Below are positions 12,899-23,900 of a DNA stretch of 42,597 bases, piece after piece. The DNA comes from Thoreauomyces humboldtii (Eukaryota > Chytridiomycota > Chytridiomycetes > Spizellomycetales > Powellomycetaceae). Made by a program: the position numbers and the translations under genes. Every line of letters begins with the position of its first letter. Position 1 is the stretch's first letter. The notes beneath the pieces were generated by a model that saw only the letters and a list, made by a program, of their open reading frames with translations, did not search any database and was not told the DNA's origin. The DNA is taken from NCBI GenBank assembly GCA_027596035.1, contig JADGJA010000103.1, forward strand, positions 1 to 42,597, given 5' to 3'.

Positions 12899-13905
12899 AT
12901 GTCCTTCCGTCAGCGAACAGCGTTTATCAACCGATGTTTACCCCGCGTGGGCCTTGCGCAAGCCATAAGACGCGTCTCTCCAGTTGCTTCTCGCGGACTT
13001 CGCACTGGCTCGCGCATCTTCGCGGAGATCAATCCAGTTACCGCACGGCCACACGCCGCAGTAGGGAACGGGCGGGGCGTTAGCGTCCTGGTTGGGCTGG
13101 CGCTTATTTCTTTATGGGGACAACAAGTCCTTGCCGAGTCCTTTGATCCTATTGGTATCGATATTCAAATCCAGCTTCGATATCAAATCTAATCTTTTAC
13201 GCCAGAGCCTGTGACGAAGAGACCTGTTCCCCTGCTCCTGGAGAACCCGCTCAACCAGAAACCATCTCGGCTTGTCGGCCTGGGCGTAAGAGCGGTCACC
13301 TTCCTCAACGTGTCCGTCTACGCTGTTGGTTTCTACCTAGACGAGACAGCTCTTTCTCGCATCGCGTCTTCCCCGAGATGGAAGGATTACTCGTCAGCCA
13401 ACCTCGATGCGTTCGTCGAGGACCTCGTTCGAGGGACCGGAAGCGTCTCGGTTCGGGTTGAGCCGGTGCGCAACACCGACGGGCCACACCTTCGCAATGG
13501 TTTCCTTCGAATCCTCCAGAAGCAGATTGGCATCGAAGAGGCGAAAGGCTCCTTGACGGACGACTCGAGCGAGAAGAAGGCGATCCTGGGAGCAATGGAC
13601 GAGTTCCGAGCCGCGTTTCCCACGGGCAAGGTCGCGAAGGGAGAGGTCCTCGTGCTGACCAAGACTGAGGCGGGCACTCTTCGTTTGGAGTACAACGGCA
13701 CCGAGCTTGTCGAGATCCATAACCGGTGGTTGGCTGAACGAATGCTGGAAGGATATCTCTGCGGTCAAAAGCCTATCTCTCCGAAGGTGCGGCAATTTTT
13801 TTGCAGACAGAATCGAACTGTTTCTGACCATTTCGCTTCTAGCTCCGCGAAAGCGTCGCGGTCGGTCTCACCGAGGTTCTGCGGGGAAACCAGCCGCAAT
13901 TTTAG
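12899..13905 (+). CDS. Mitochondrial chalcone-isomerase-like protein (AIM18/AIM46 type)
   Basis: Three exons, 12899-13154, 13206-13786 and 13843-13905, giving 299 aa. The N-terminus is Arg-rich and lacks acidic residues (MSFRQRTAFINRCLPR...), as in mitochondrial presequences. A single hydrophobic segment follows, VSVLVGLALISLWG (about residues 62-75). The C-terminal domain has the chalcone-isomerase-like pattern: LVGLGVRAVTFLNVSVYAVG, a conserved YL, then LRNGFLRIL, EFRAAFP and a C-terminal LRESVAVGLTEVLRG. Fungal members sit in the mitochondrial inner membrane; no isomerase reaction is established for them. The short second intron (13787-13842) was placed to reach the conserved C-terminal helix. 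The gene ends 11 bp from the convergent neighbour's stop codon. Confidence 0.8.
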
Positions 13906-13916
13906 TCGCCATGCCA

Positions 13917-15506
13917 TCAGAGCGATGTGGTTTTGCTGGCTTTGCCGGCCCCCTGCATAACGAGCGGCATGGCTGCCTTGAATTCACTTCTTGTCAGGAG
14001 AGACCCGGCGCTAGTTTGAAAAGTTTGAAAATGACCGTCGAAGAGCCTTATGATGACATTTCTTTCGCTAGCGACGGCATCGAGCTCAGTCCTCCTGAGC
14101 TTCGTTCTCCAAGAGCTAGGCGTCAACACCAGAGCTTCTCGGAAATCAATGACGGAAGGTTGATCAATTGGAACATAGCATAGGTTTTGAGGCGGTCCTG
14201 AGAAGAAATGCGCGTGCAAGCCCTCAACGGCGCAAAGCAACCCTAACGTCACGTAACTTCCGAATTGAAAGATCGTGCGAGTCCCCGTTAACAATCGAGC
14301 CATAGCTTTTGCCCGCTGATTGTGACGAGCAGAATCAGTAGAGCCAAGCAGATCAGCGGTCGGAATGCCATGGCGACGTAGAGTGTCAGAAACCCCATCA
14401 ATCGCCCCATCAGGACTGACATGCCATCGGATAAGCTCGCAGAGGACGGAAACCTCTAACTGATACAGATTCTCCGCGACGGTTTCCCGCAGAGCCTTCT
14501 CTGGCTTTCCGAGCACAAGTGCTAGCGCCCTTGTGAGGCATCGGCAGGAGGGCCGGTTATGACAATTCCCGATCCAGCCAAAAGTCGATGGAGCCGTGAG
14601 CGTTGTCGAATTGCTTCGAGGATCCGTCGTGGGTGGCGTTGGCTGTAATACAGGGGGAGGTGGTGGGGTAGATGGTAGCTGCGGCGCTGAGTCTTGTACC
14701 GGGATTGGTTGGTGGAAATCTGATTGGTGCCTTGTTGACGGCGCGACATGCAGCGGGTGCTGCATACGGGGAGGTGATGTGGTACCGGTATTAGGCTTGA
14801 CTCTTTTAGCCGATGATGTTCCAGAACTCTGATCAACCACTTCTGCTTCGTGCTTTCGCTTATTTTCGTCCGAGACGGAAGCAGAGACAAAGGGAAGGGT
14901 TTCGGGAACGGCATCCCGGATGACTGTAAACAGTGCAGACGAGTCACTGTCACTTTGGGACTCTATCCTCTCCGCAACCCGCATCTTCTGTTCCAGGTGA
15001 CCGAGACTCTCTACGCTGGGCCCTTTCATGACGAGTCCTTCATCAACGAGACCGTCCTGTCCGCTACCGACGTCCACCTCGTTCAGGACAGGCTGAAGGT
15101 CGGTTTCGAGGTCGTTGATCAAGCACCTCACTGGTCTTCCCGCGGTCCTTCTGGCGCGATCGGGCTCTCCTCCGCCTTCGCGGGCGGAGAGCTCAAGTGG
15201 TTCATCTGTTGATGGACTCGGGTCCTCGTTCGGTTGCGTGACAGTGGAAACCATTCGTGCGAGGGCAGCGGCAGGCAGCCCCCGTTCAACCTCGGAGATC
15301 GCTACAGGTACTTCCTCATCCCAAGGCGTTGACTGAGGAGCTGCAGGTGGATAGTCTCTCTGGAAATGCTGGAGGTCCTGCACCAGACTTTTCAAGCGCT
15401 TCAAATCCGCTTCCAAATCCAAAATATGCGCTTCTTTGAGGCCAAGAAGGCGGCGCAGCCTGCTAGCGTCCCGCAAAGCTGCAACCAGCTCCTCCTCCGT
15501 GGACAT
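13917..15506 (-). CDS. Unknown coiled-coil protein with possible OTU-like C-terminal domain
   Basis: A single exon of 529 aa from the chosen ATG (MSTEEELVAALRD). An in-frame upstream ATG at 15623 would add 39 Pro-rich residues that do not look conserved. Residues 1-50 form a leucine-zipper-like helix (ALRDASRLRRLLGLKEAHIL). The middle of about 270 residues is acidic, then Ser/Thr/Pro-rich, with a KRVK basic patch and a run PPPPP. The last 200 residues are ordered: NCHNRPSCRCLTRALALVLG, a helical stretch RETVAENLYQLEV, then YVTLGLLCAVEGLHAHFF and a late FDGHFQTF. This order (Cys-helix, then hydrophobic L.LL..., then a late His) resembles OTU cysteine proteases, but the classic DGNC motif is absent. 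That identity is weak inference. The frame is certainly long and open, so I think the gene is real. Confidence 0.6.
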   Translation of the reverse strand: MSTEEELVAALRDASRLRRLLGLKEAHILDLEADLKRLKSLVQDLQHFQRDYPPAAPQSTPWDEEVPVAISEVERGLPAAALARMVSTVTQPNEDPSPSTDEPLELSAREGGGEPDRARRTAGRPVRCLINDLETDLQPVLNEVDVGSGQDGLVDEGLVMKGPSVESLGHLEQKMRVAERIESQSDSDSSALFTVIRDAVPETLPFVSASVSDENKRKHEAEVVDQSSGTSSAKRVKPNTGTTSPPRMQHPLHVAPSTRHQSDFHQPIPVQDSAPQLPSTPPPPPVLQPTPPTTDPRSNSTTLTAPSTFGWIGNCHNRPSCRCLTRALALVLGKPEKALRETVAENLYQLEVSVLCELIRWHVSPDGAIDGVSDTLRRHGIPTADLLGSTDSARHNQRAKAMARLLTGTRTIFQFGSYVTLGLLCAVEGLHAHFFSGPPQNLCYVPIDQPSVIDFREALVLTPSSWRTKLRRTELDAVASERNVIIRLFDGHFQTFQTSAGSLLTRSEFKAAMPLVMQGAGKASKTTSL

Positions 15507-15688
15507 GTCCTGCTCAGAAGGGACCGAGTGAATGGAGGGCAGGAGAATATTGAGGGACAAAGGAAGTGGAGGAGGAAATGGGGTTCTTCGAGCTTGGCGG
15601 AATTTTAGGGCAGGATCAACCAACTTTGAAACCCCCTACTGGTATTGGATGAACAGTGGAATGCATAGAAAATTTTTCATCAGAAGCA

Positions 15689-18600
15689 CTAGTAAGGTCT
15701 AGATGAACTGCTGCCTCGTCCGGCCCGAGCCCCGCGAGGGTTGCTGCCTCCTCGCGCGGGCGGGGGCACGCTAGCAGCAGCCACGTTGCGGTTCCATCCG
15801 AGGTTGCCAGCAGGCCGAGGTGGTAGCGCCTGAGCCTGGTAGCCGTCTCCTCCGTGCTGTTGAGAGTTATAGCTGGCCTGCGAATATGCCTGGCCGCCGC
15901 CGCCGTATCCTCCACCCCCGCCTCCTTGCTGATAGCTGGTCTGTTGATATTGCCCTCCCTGCTGGTTACCACCAGCACCGCCACCATATCCGCTGCCCCC
16001 TCCGTAAGTGTTTTGCTGAAGATAACTGCTTTGCACCTTCGGGGGCGCCGAGCCGTAGTTACTGTTCGGGACATAACCGCCTCCATACTGAAAGACAAGG
16101 AAACATATGAGTACAAGAACATCTTGAGCTAAGGTGATTCCGCTGCGTACTGATTGAGAGCTGCCTCCACCGCTGGTGTAGCTATTGTAGCCGCCTCCAC
16201 CTGTTTCAAACCAAGTCAATATCGAGGTCTCCTTACTTCGCGTAGAAATGGGACTTACCCATGTATGGACCAGACTGCGTTGATTGTGGCCTTGAATCGT
16301 ACCGCGGCCGTTTGTTATCATAATCGGAGCCGCCCATTCGGTTGTCATATCCTTGGTTACGATTTTCGTACTGCCGGCCAAAGTCGCCGCCATTCCCACC
16401 TTCTCTACGCGCCCCAATGCCGTTCCTATGGGAATACAAGCGTTAGTCACAAGTAGCAAGCGTAAACTATCATGGATCTGTCGGCTACTTGCCTTATAAA
16501 TCGGTCTGAAGGACCTCCGCGGCCACGACCTCGACCCCGCCCGCGACCGCCTCGGGAGCCGTTGTAGCCCATCCGAACAGCATACGCGTCACCTTCATCC
16601 AAGAGCGCTTTAGGGAGCTCCACACCACGCAGAAGATCTGACTTGTACACATGACCTTCCGGGAACGTTGGCATGTAATATTTGACACTGAAAGGACGGA
16701 TAAATCTTAGCGTCCATTCAGAGCGCAGATGTAACACAAGTCATGATACCTTATGGACTGGTTGTTACTGATGTCGGCTAAGCCAAACTCTGTAAGTGGA
16801 GATTCAAAGGTGCTCCCAGGCAAGCAGGCCTCTGGGTCTGGCAGCACCGCACCGAAGAATTTCCGGCTCAGTGCACCGTCTATCGGGATGGGCTGAACGG
16901 GAAGCGATGTTCATTGGTTTGGCATTCAAAAAGTGATACATGGTTGCGAGGCGCTCACTTACCGCTAGCTCTGCCTGGCGACCATACAACGCACAAAAGG
17001 ATTCAAATAGCGGATTTCCGGCGCCAACAACGAGGATCTCGTCGCCAGGAGTATTGCGCAGAACTTCTTCATCCGTGAGGAGGTGGTACCTGGTGTCCAT
17101 TGCATCACGTAACCGCTGTTCTTCGATAAAGGGGAGAAGGGCAACACCCTGCCATGCGTACTTCTTGCCGTTCAAGTCTATTGGGAATTTTTCCGGATAG
17201 AAATCGATGATCGGAGACTGGGGATCGGTCATGAGCGGCCGAAACGCAGCCGGGATGTGCTGCTGACTGAAAGCCGGTAACACACCCATCAGCTGTTCAA
17301 CTGGTCGGAATGGGGCACCGGCCGTGAACTCGATAGTTAGCTCGCCGACAAAATCGAAATCTGAAGCGAAAGGCGCGTAATTGTAGGGGAAAAACCAATG
17401 CCACGACTGGCAGCCTTGGTAGTAGTATTTCAGCACCCAGCAGAGTCCCTCCACATAGGAAGTTACGACGCTACAGTTTAGAGCATTAGCATTTTACAAA
17501 ACACCCGGGAACCCGGGATACATACCTCCTTCGGAACGCAACATCAGTGACCTCTACTCTGAACTTGTTTTCGTAGTAACGCTGTTTCCACCCCGACTCC
17601 CAGAGCCGGACGTCATCAAAAGGCTCCTCCTCCTCCTCTGCAGCTGCTTTCTTCGTAGGCTTATGCGGGATTGGCACATCGGCCACAGTCATAGTCTCTT
17701 CCAGATCTTCCTCAACTGGGTCATCCTTGATGGCTGCTTCGTCATCCTCGCCATCAGAAATGACCTCAACATCTGCAACCGAAATTGGAAACTTTCCAGC
17801 CTCTTCGTTATCGACCGGGTCGCTGGGCTCTGGCTCCTTCCGTTTGACCCCCTGCGGGGATGTCAACCCGGACTTTAAGGAGAGCTTTAGCGCCTCCGCT
17901 GCTGCTTTGTTCGAAGTAGGAGACGCGATCACGGGCGTTTTGATGGGGCGCGCCGAAGGCATGTGGTTCATGAAGTCCTGAATCTGGGTTTCGACGTCAC
18001 CGTACTGAGGCTCTCTGCCCGCTTTTAGCTCTGCTATTGCTTTGTCATCTCTGGCTCTCCGCAGCCTCGATTGCTTTCTACGATCCTCCCCCGCACGCCG
18101 CTCGCGGAAAATCTCGTCCTCCACCTTGCCAAGATCGTCCATCATCAAGTGAACGCGACGGAGGTCGATATCGCCACTATCGGTAAGGTAGCTGCCCCAC
18201 ACCGTCAAGTTCTTCTTCCAAAGCTCAATGAGTTTGTCTATGGCGCCTTCCCGAATCTCCAGGGATGGTAGGTGCGGCAAGAAGTCGTTGCCGACAAAAA
18301 AGCAAAGAAAGACCCAGTCATCAATAGCGCGCTCGGTGCTCCAGCCGAAGGCCAGGTCGAGGACCTTCAGTTCAATTTCTAGGTATTCTCGCAATACGTT
18401 CACGTGTAGCAGGATAAAAGGTTTCTCGCTCAGCGGTGGGCCAGACTTTTCGTCGAACTCCCCGTTCTTCTCCTTCTTTTTGCCTGAACGCAAAGATATT
18501 GGGATGAGGGAAGCTATTCATTGCGCTCCATGTCTGCGGAAACCACTTACCTGTGCACTGGTTTGCCATATGCCCACTTTGGCCACAGATGAAGCAACCC

Positions 18601-19451
18601 TTGTTAGCGTTATCTTTGGCAAACACATCTTCTCGCAAAATTTTGAAATACGGCTCGTGCGTGGCAAGCGCGAGCATAATCAAATCAGCATCAAGTCCGT
18701 AGAGGACATGCCGAGTGATAGGATCATATCCTTGTTGGTGGCGTTGCTTGCGAATATAATCCATGATCTTGTGCTCGCCCTCTCCTGGCACCGTCGCATC
18801 TGATAAAACGACCTTCAGGTTCCTCCAAGCGGGATCGGTGTTGAGACGATCTGCGACGTAGTAACGTAGAGCTACAGCCAGGTTCGACATGAACGGCGTT
18901 CCGGGTGTAATACAGTTGGAGTCAAAGTGGGCCTTCTTGTCTTTGGTAGGCATGACATCTCCTGCAGCCTCCCATTCGCGCCGGATTTTCTCTTCCTCCT
19001 CCATCTCAATCTGCGCTTCCTGGGCGGCACGGAATCTACGGGAACGCTGCTGATTCATCTTGGCACGCGGTGCGACACCGTCGATGGCCATGTACAGCAC
19101 CTTGCGAGGCCTGATCATTCCCATAATGCGATCGATGTATTTGAAGATCTCAACAAACATCTCGTCCTCGGTGGTTGGCGCGGGCTTGTCTTCTGGATGA
19201 CAGCAAGGATGAATGATACCGTTCATGTCGAGATAGAGGTTATCGAACTCTTCTCCGTTTGGATTGGGTTGCGAAGCGTCAACGGGGATCGAGTGGCCAT
19301 TGATCTCGCGGGGACGTTCTTCCAATACTGGAGACACGATCTTTGGGTACTTTTGCGACAACCATCGAAAGAAGGCGGGAACACTATGCAATAGAGTGTA
19401 AGGCAGAGGCAATGATTGCACCGAGTCAAAGCAGATGGCTTCTTACCCCAT
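15689..19451 (-). CDS. RAT1: Rat1/Xrn2 nuclear 5'-3' exoribonuclease
   Basis: Degrades 5'-monophosphate RNA in the nucleus; acts in transcription termination (torpedo model) and rRNA processing. Nine exons: 19451-19447, 19383-18551, 18483-17526, 17470-16963, 16892-16750, 16687-16493, 16425-16259, 16200-16151 and 16087-15689, giving 1085 aa. The five-base first exon (ATGGG) was placed to make the invariant start [10 protein letters not shown]. The N-terminal catalytic region has [27 protein letters not shown] and [15 protein letters not shown] zinc knuckle, [14 protein letters not shown], follows; it is typical of nuclear Xrn2 and not of Xrn1. The second conserved region has [13 protein letters not shown] and [16 protein letters not shown]. 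The C-terminus is a GRGRG and YGGG-rich tail. Intron 16492-16426 has a GC donor. Confidence 0.95.
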
Positions 19452-20086
19452 ATTGATGAATTCCTAGGGAGTTCGGCGCAAGGAACGAAAAAGATCTTGC
19501 TAGGAAGTCCGCGCTTCTGTGGTTCGTATCGGCTGTAGGCGACAGGGCGAGGAGGACACAGGTCCTTGCGTTGTTCCAACAAGTACTTGGTTTTGCGGTG
19601 GGGAAGCAATGGGAATGAGCTGCAAACGCAGTTTTCGGCTCGGTCGACACGGACTCACGGAGGCTGGAACGGGAGCTGTCGGACAGGTCGGACAGGCTGC
19701 CTGGCAGGCCTCGCTGGCCGCTGCAGTGGGGGACAAAGTTCACTTACCAATCGGCATAGAAGACGTCAGTCACAAGCTTTCGGACAATCATGCCTGAGAT
19801 TCGAGCATTTTCATGGCACGTAGCAACGTCGAGTAAAATTAAGTACAATTGTGCCAAAGGTCTTGCAGGTATCCTCCGCCTATGGGTAGGGATCCCAACA
19901 AAGCAGACTTATTAGAGCCCCACTCAGGCCCACTGCATGCTGGTCTGCATACGGGTATGCTGAAGCTCTGTCGAAAGTGGTCAAGCCAGTGAGGTCAGCA
20001 CAAAACGAACTCAGCTTCGCAAACCAAACCAACCTCCCCGACAACGACCAAGCAGACGCTTCCAACTAGGACAAGGAACACACAAA
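19452..20086. promoter_or_regulatory. Divergent intergenic region, RAT1 / myristoylated protein
   Basis: 635 bp between opposed start codons, the largest gap in this part of the window. On the minus strand a 15-codon frame starts at 19791 (MIVRKLVTDVFYAD) and runs into a perfect GTAAGT donor at 19747, and another GTGAGT follows near 19657. This hints at a small spliced gene or upstream exons, but I could not build a model that closes with a stop before RAT1. Confidence 0.4.
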
Positions 20087-20939
20087 ATGGGATGGTGCTC
20101 ATGTTTTGGCAGCGGAAAGACAAAGACCACCCCGCTTCCACCTCCCGCCCATGATGAGGTCGACGATGACCGAGCCCAAAAAGCGGAGCTGGTTGACAAG
20201 AAAAGTATAACTTCGAAGCTTAAATACGTATCCTGCCACCCATTGACCTTCTGTCCTCGTTCTTCATCAAGAGCGTGTTAAGCAGTCTTCGGTAGCGACA
20301 ACAAGCGAGATGTCTACCGTATCAGCAATTGACAAAGCACCGACGCCGGGACCATCTCAACAAGACGGTCAAAGCTCGACGTTGCAGGGCGCTACGCCTC
20401 CCGCAGAGCTCTTCGTGTCCACTCCGACGACAAAGTATCCGATGACCGTGCCGCCCGTCCGACCACCATCCGGCCCCCGAACGACGACCAACGCTTCTCT
20501 CGGACCGCCAACCACCTCGACAGCCCCGAATCCAGGATCGGGCAAAGTATCCCGAACTCCCTCCGCGATATCCACCCACAGCACCGCGTCCTCGTCGTCG
20601 GACGCCGGGAACGGTCCACCGCGACCCATCAACGCCTTTGGCGGGGAGGACGGACCGGCCGTCGGGGTGCGCGGGCTTCTGAACCGCGCAAAGATCAAAA
20701 AGAACACGGCGGCTTCTCCCACCACGGTCGTTCTCTTGGATCCCAGGAACGATACCCACGACGCAGACTTCTTCGACGAGGCCGATGGAGATGCGTCGGC
20801 CGCCACGCAGGAGCCGACGCGGATCGATAACGGGCGGAATCGAGGGTCGGGTGGGGTGCGGGAGAGGAGGGAAAGTGACCATATGGTCGCCAATCATCCC
20901 TTTCAACTGGCAGACGAAGGGGACAGCGATGATGCATGA
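20087..20939 (+). CDS. Predicted N-myristoylated, low-complexity protein
   Basis: Function unknown. Two exons, 20087-20227 and 20286-20939 (58-nt intron), give 264 aa. The N-terminus MGWCSCFGSGK has Gly2 followed by Cys4 and Cys6, the pattern of myristoylation plus palmitoylation, so it is probably membrane anchored. After a short acidic helix (DEVDDDRAQKAELVDKK) the protein is Ser/Thr/Pro-rich. A short conserved-looking block, VRGLLNRAKIKKN, precedes an acidic C-terminus ending DEGDSDDA. An N-terminal lipid anchor with a small acidic protein recalls Ragulator/EGO anchors such as LAMTOR1, but I see no diagnostic sequence and do not claim it. It ends 58 bp from the convergent TALPID3-like gene. 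Confidence 0.65.
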
Positions 20940-20997
20940 CCAGCCGGGCGGGGCTTATGAAGGCCATATCACAATTTTTTGAAAACCTGTACAAAGG

Positions 20998-23900
20998 CTA
21001 GCGCGCAGAACTAAAGGAGATATCCTCTGAATCTGCCTCGAACATTACGCCTTCAGAACTCAAAGTCGTTCCTTCCCTTGCCTCAAGGACGCCCTGTTCA
21101 ATCTCTCCTTCGGACGTGAGCGAGGCCATGTCGACTGGATCTGGGATCAGGTTCAACCTGACTGGTGGGATCATGCCGGAGGTATCGCTGTCTGTCTGCC
21201 CGTAATCCATATCTTCTGCCCTGGGAAGCACGCCGTGCATGTGTCGGAAGATCTGTCCAGTGGAAACATCATCTGTGTCCACCGGCGGGATCGCGTATAG
21301 CTGCTCTACGACGTCGTGAATCTTGTGGTAGCGAAGAGCGGTAGGTACGGGCGGAATGATCATGCCGTCGCTAATCGCCTCCTCCACACCGGAAGGATCG
21401 GAGTTGTTGGCTGCCATGGGCGGGATGGTATGGTTGACGCGGTAATGCGGATGCGGGTGAGGCGCCGATGGAACGAGTTCGCCCTCACTGCAAATCGGTC
21501 GGAAAGTCAGACTCTGCGCAGGCCCGGCGGCATTTAAGTATGGTCGAAATTACCTGTAGATATGTCCGAGAACTTCTCCGTCCGACATGAGCATCGAGAG
21601 GGTAGTCAGCCCTATCGAGCTGACTTCACTAGATCCAATAGTAGCGACCTCTCCTGACGTTTGAGAGGAGGTGTTGAGATCCAATCGTAACTGGAAAGAG
21701 GAGTGTGAGACGCCAGGTTGCTGAGGAAAAAAAATGACGGTAGCTTACGACTATGTCAGGTAGAGTTTCTGCTTTTCTACTCGGCTGTGGGGCTGAAGCT
21801 TCTGGCTCCAGCGAGGAAGGGAAGACCTCGCTCGGCTGGTCAGTAGCCATTGATAACGCGTTCTCTACGGAATCAGTCTCTGTTTTCTCAACGGCCGCCG
21901 TTACAGCCGGCTTTTTGCTGTCCTCAGCAGCACGGTGCTGTTTTTCTGCCGCTTCACGGTTAGCCCGCTCCTGGACCTGCCTAAGCTTGCGCAAGCGGTC
22001 CTCCTCCTCCTTTAACCTTGCGTCTTCGGCATTCAAGAAATCGCGGCGCTCCGCCTCTTCAGCATTATGTTTCCGCAGAGCCTCAGTTATTGGGTTTGGA
22101 TCCTGTGGAGACACGTCGGGATCCGGCAAATTGCGACGCAGAAGGTCTGCCTGAGCTTTCCGCGTCCTCTCAAGTTCGAGATTGCGGGCACGGCGCAGGT
22201 CTCCTTGCTCGGCTTCCCTGTGTAGTCTTGCCATGTGGTCTTCGTGCTGACTCCGCCTTAGAGCTTCCATGTCAGAGCCACAGTCAAGCTCGGGGGTCGG
22301 AGCTTTGGTCGCAGTCCGAACAGCAACGCGGACATTACTCGGGGGCGCAAGGTCGGATCTTCGCGGAGGCGCTGCTAGCGCGGGGGGATGAAGAAGTGGA
22401 GCTGGGCTCCTACTATCCACCACAACCACGCTCTCCCGATGCAAGTTAGCGCGAAACTGTAGCTCGAGAGCGCGGAACTTGGCTTCTTGTGAGGCCTTCC
22501 AATCATCGTCTTCCTTGACTGCGCGGCGCAGTCGTTCGTCTTGGGCATCTTGCCGCAGCAGGCGGAGCTCGGTGAGAAGAGCGTTGTTGAGCAACTTATC
22601 ATCGGCCGCGGGTGCTGCAGTTTCTGTAGCCTTCGTCGACTTAGTGAGAGGCATGGCTGAAAGGACTTGCGATGCGATTGCGCGTGTCTCGGAACTGATG
22701 GTCTCGTCCAGCAATTCCTCAGCTAGTCTTTGGACAGAGTCATCCGTTAAAGCGAGGGGCACAATGCGGGGCGAGGGAACTTCCGAATTCTGGACTTGCT
22801 TCAGCGGTGCTAGTACTTCGCCGGCGATCTTCGCCATTTGGTCAGTCAAAGTTTCTTCCAGTATTGAATCGACGATTCTGTCGGTGAATTGTTCATCGCG
22901 CCAAATGTTCTTTACGGGCGATTCCACCTTCTCCCCTGGTTTCGGTGTTGCGTCCGCAAGCTTCTCAATTTTCGTAATTGAATTTACGAGTACCTCAGCC
23001 TGAACCCATTGCGCTAACCGTTCTTCGAAAGTACTAATGCGGTCCGATACAGCAGGATTCACATAAGAGGACTCCTTCTTACGCTTCGATAGCTCGTGTT
23101 TGACGATCTTGCGCATAGCCTGCTTAAGATCCGCAGGCGTAGGCAGCTGGGGAAGTTGATGCCCTTGCTGTTGAGGACTGATATCCACTGGAACATCGTT
23201 TTCACGCCGGAGGAAGGGTTGCGACACTTCTGAAGTGCTATACTGTGCAGCCGCGTGCTCCATCACCGGCGGGGGTGAGGCCGGTCGTTCGAAGGTTTGC
23301 ATTGCCACCTCTAGGTATTCAATCTCGGAACTTTCAGTCGATAGCAGCGGCGTCATCTGCGTGCCCTGCTGAAACTGAGCCGGCGATGTTTGCACAGCCT
23401 CGTCAAATGCCAAATTGCGCAGGCCCCGTTCAGCCTCTTTCAAGTGTTTCGGGGCGGGATTAGTCTGTGTCTTTAACGACTTAGCGACTTTCTCATTTTT
23501 GTGAGCAGGTGCTACGGGAGTACTAGGCCGCGGCGGTCTTGGTGAAGGAAGAGTTGGGTCTGATCGTCGCTCCAAATGCTGTAAGCTAGGTGGACGGATA
23601 GTGGTACGTCTTAAAAACACGGGAGCGCTTGATATTCTGACGTTGTAAAAGTTTGGGGGACGCTGAGGCGATTTTATGCGCTGGTGAGCATTGTGATGCT
23701 CGGTCTTCTGAATCGGGGCCGGAGGAGAGGGAGTCGTCGGATCTGGGCGATCCAAATTTCGGGGTATACTGTTAGTCGCCCGACGATTTGGATGAGAGTT
23801 TTGACCATTTCGTAAGACGCTATATATAAAAGCGATAAGAACCTTCTCTTCCAGCTTCGGAAAACTTTCGCTTACCTGTTCAGGGATCTGCGGGCGACCT

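Noticed and set aside
20322..20906. 194- and 174-codon minus-strand frames
   Set aside because: Antisense of the low-complexity second exon of the predicted myristoylated protein; GC-rich codons keep several frames open by chance.
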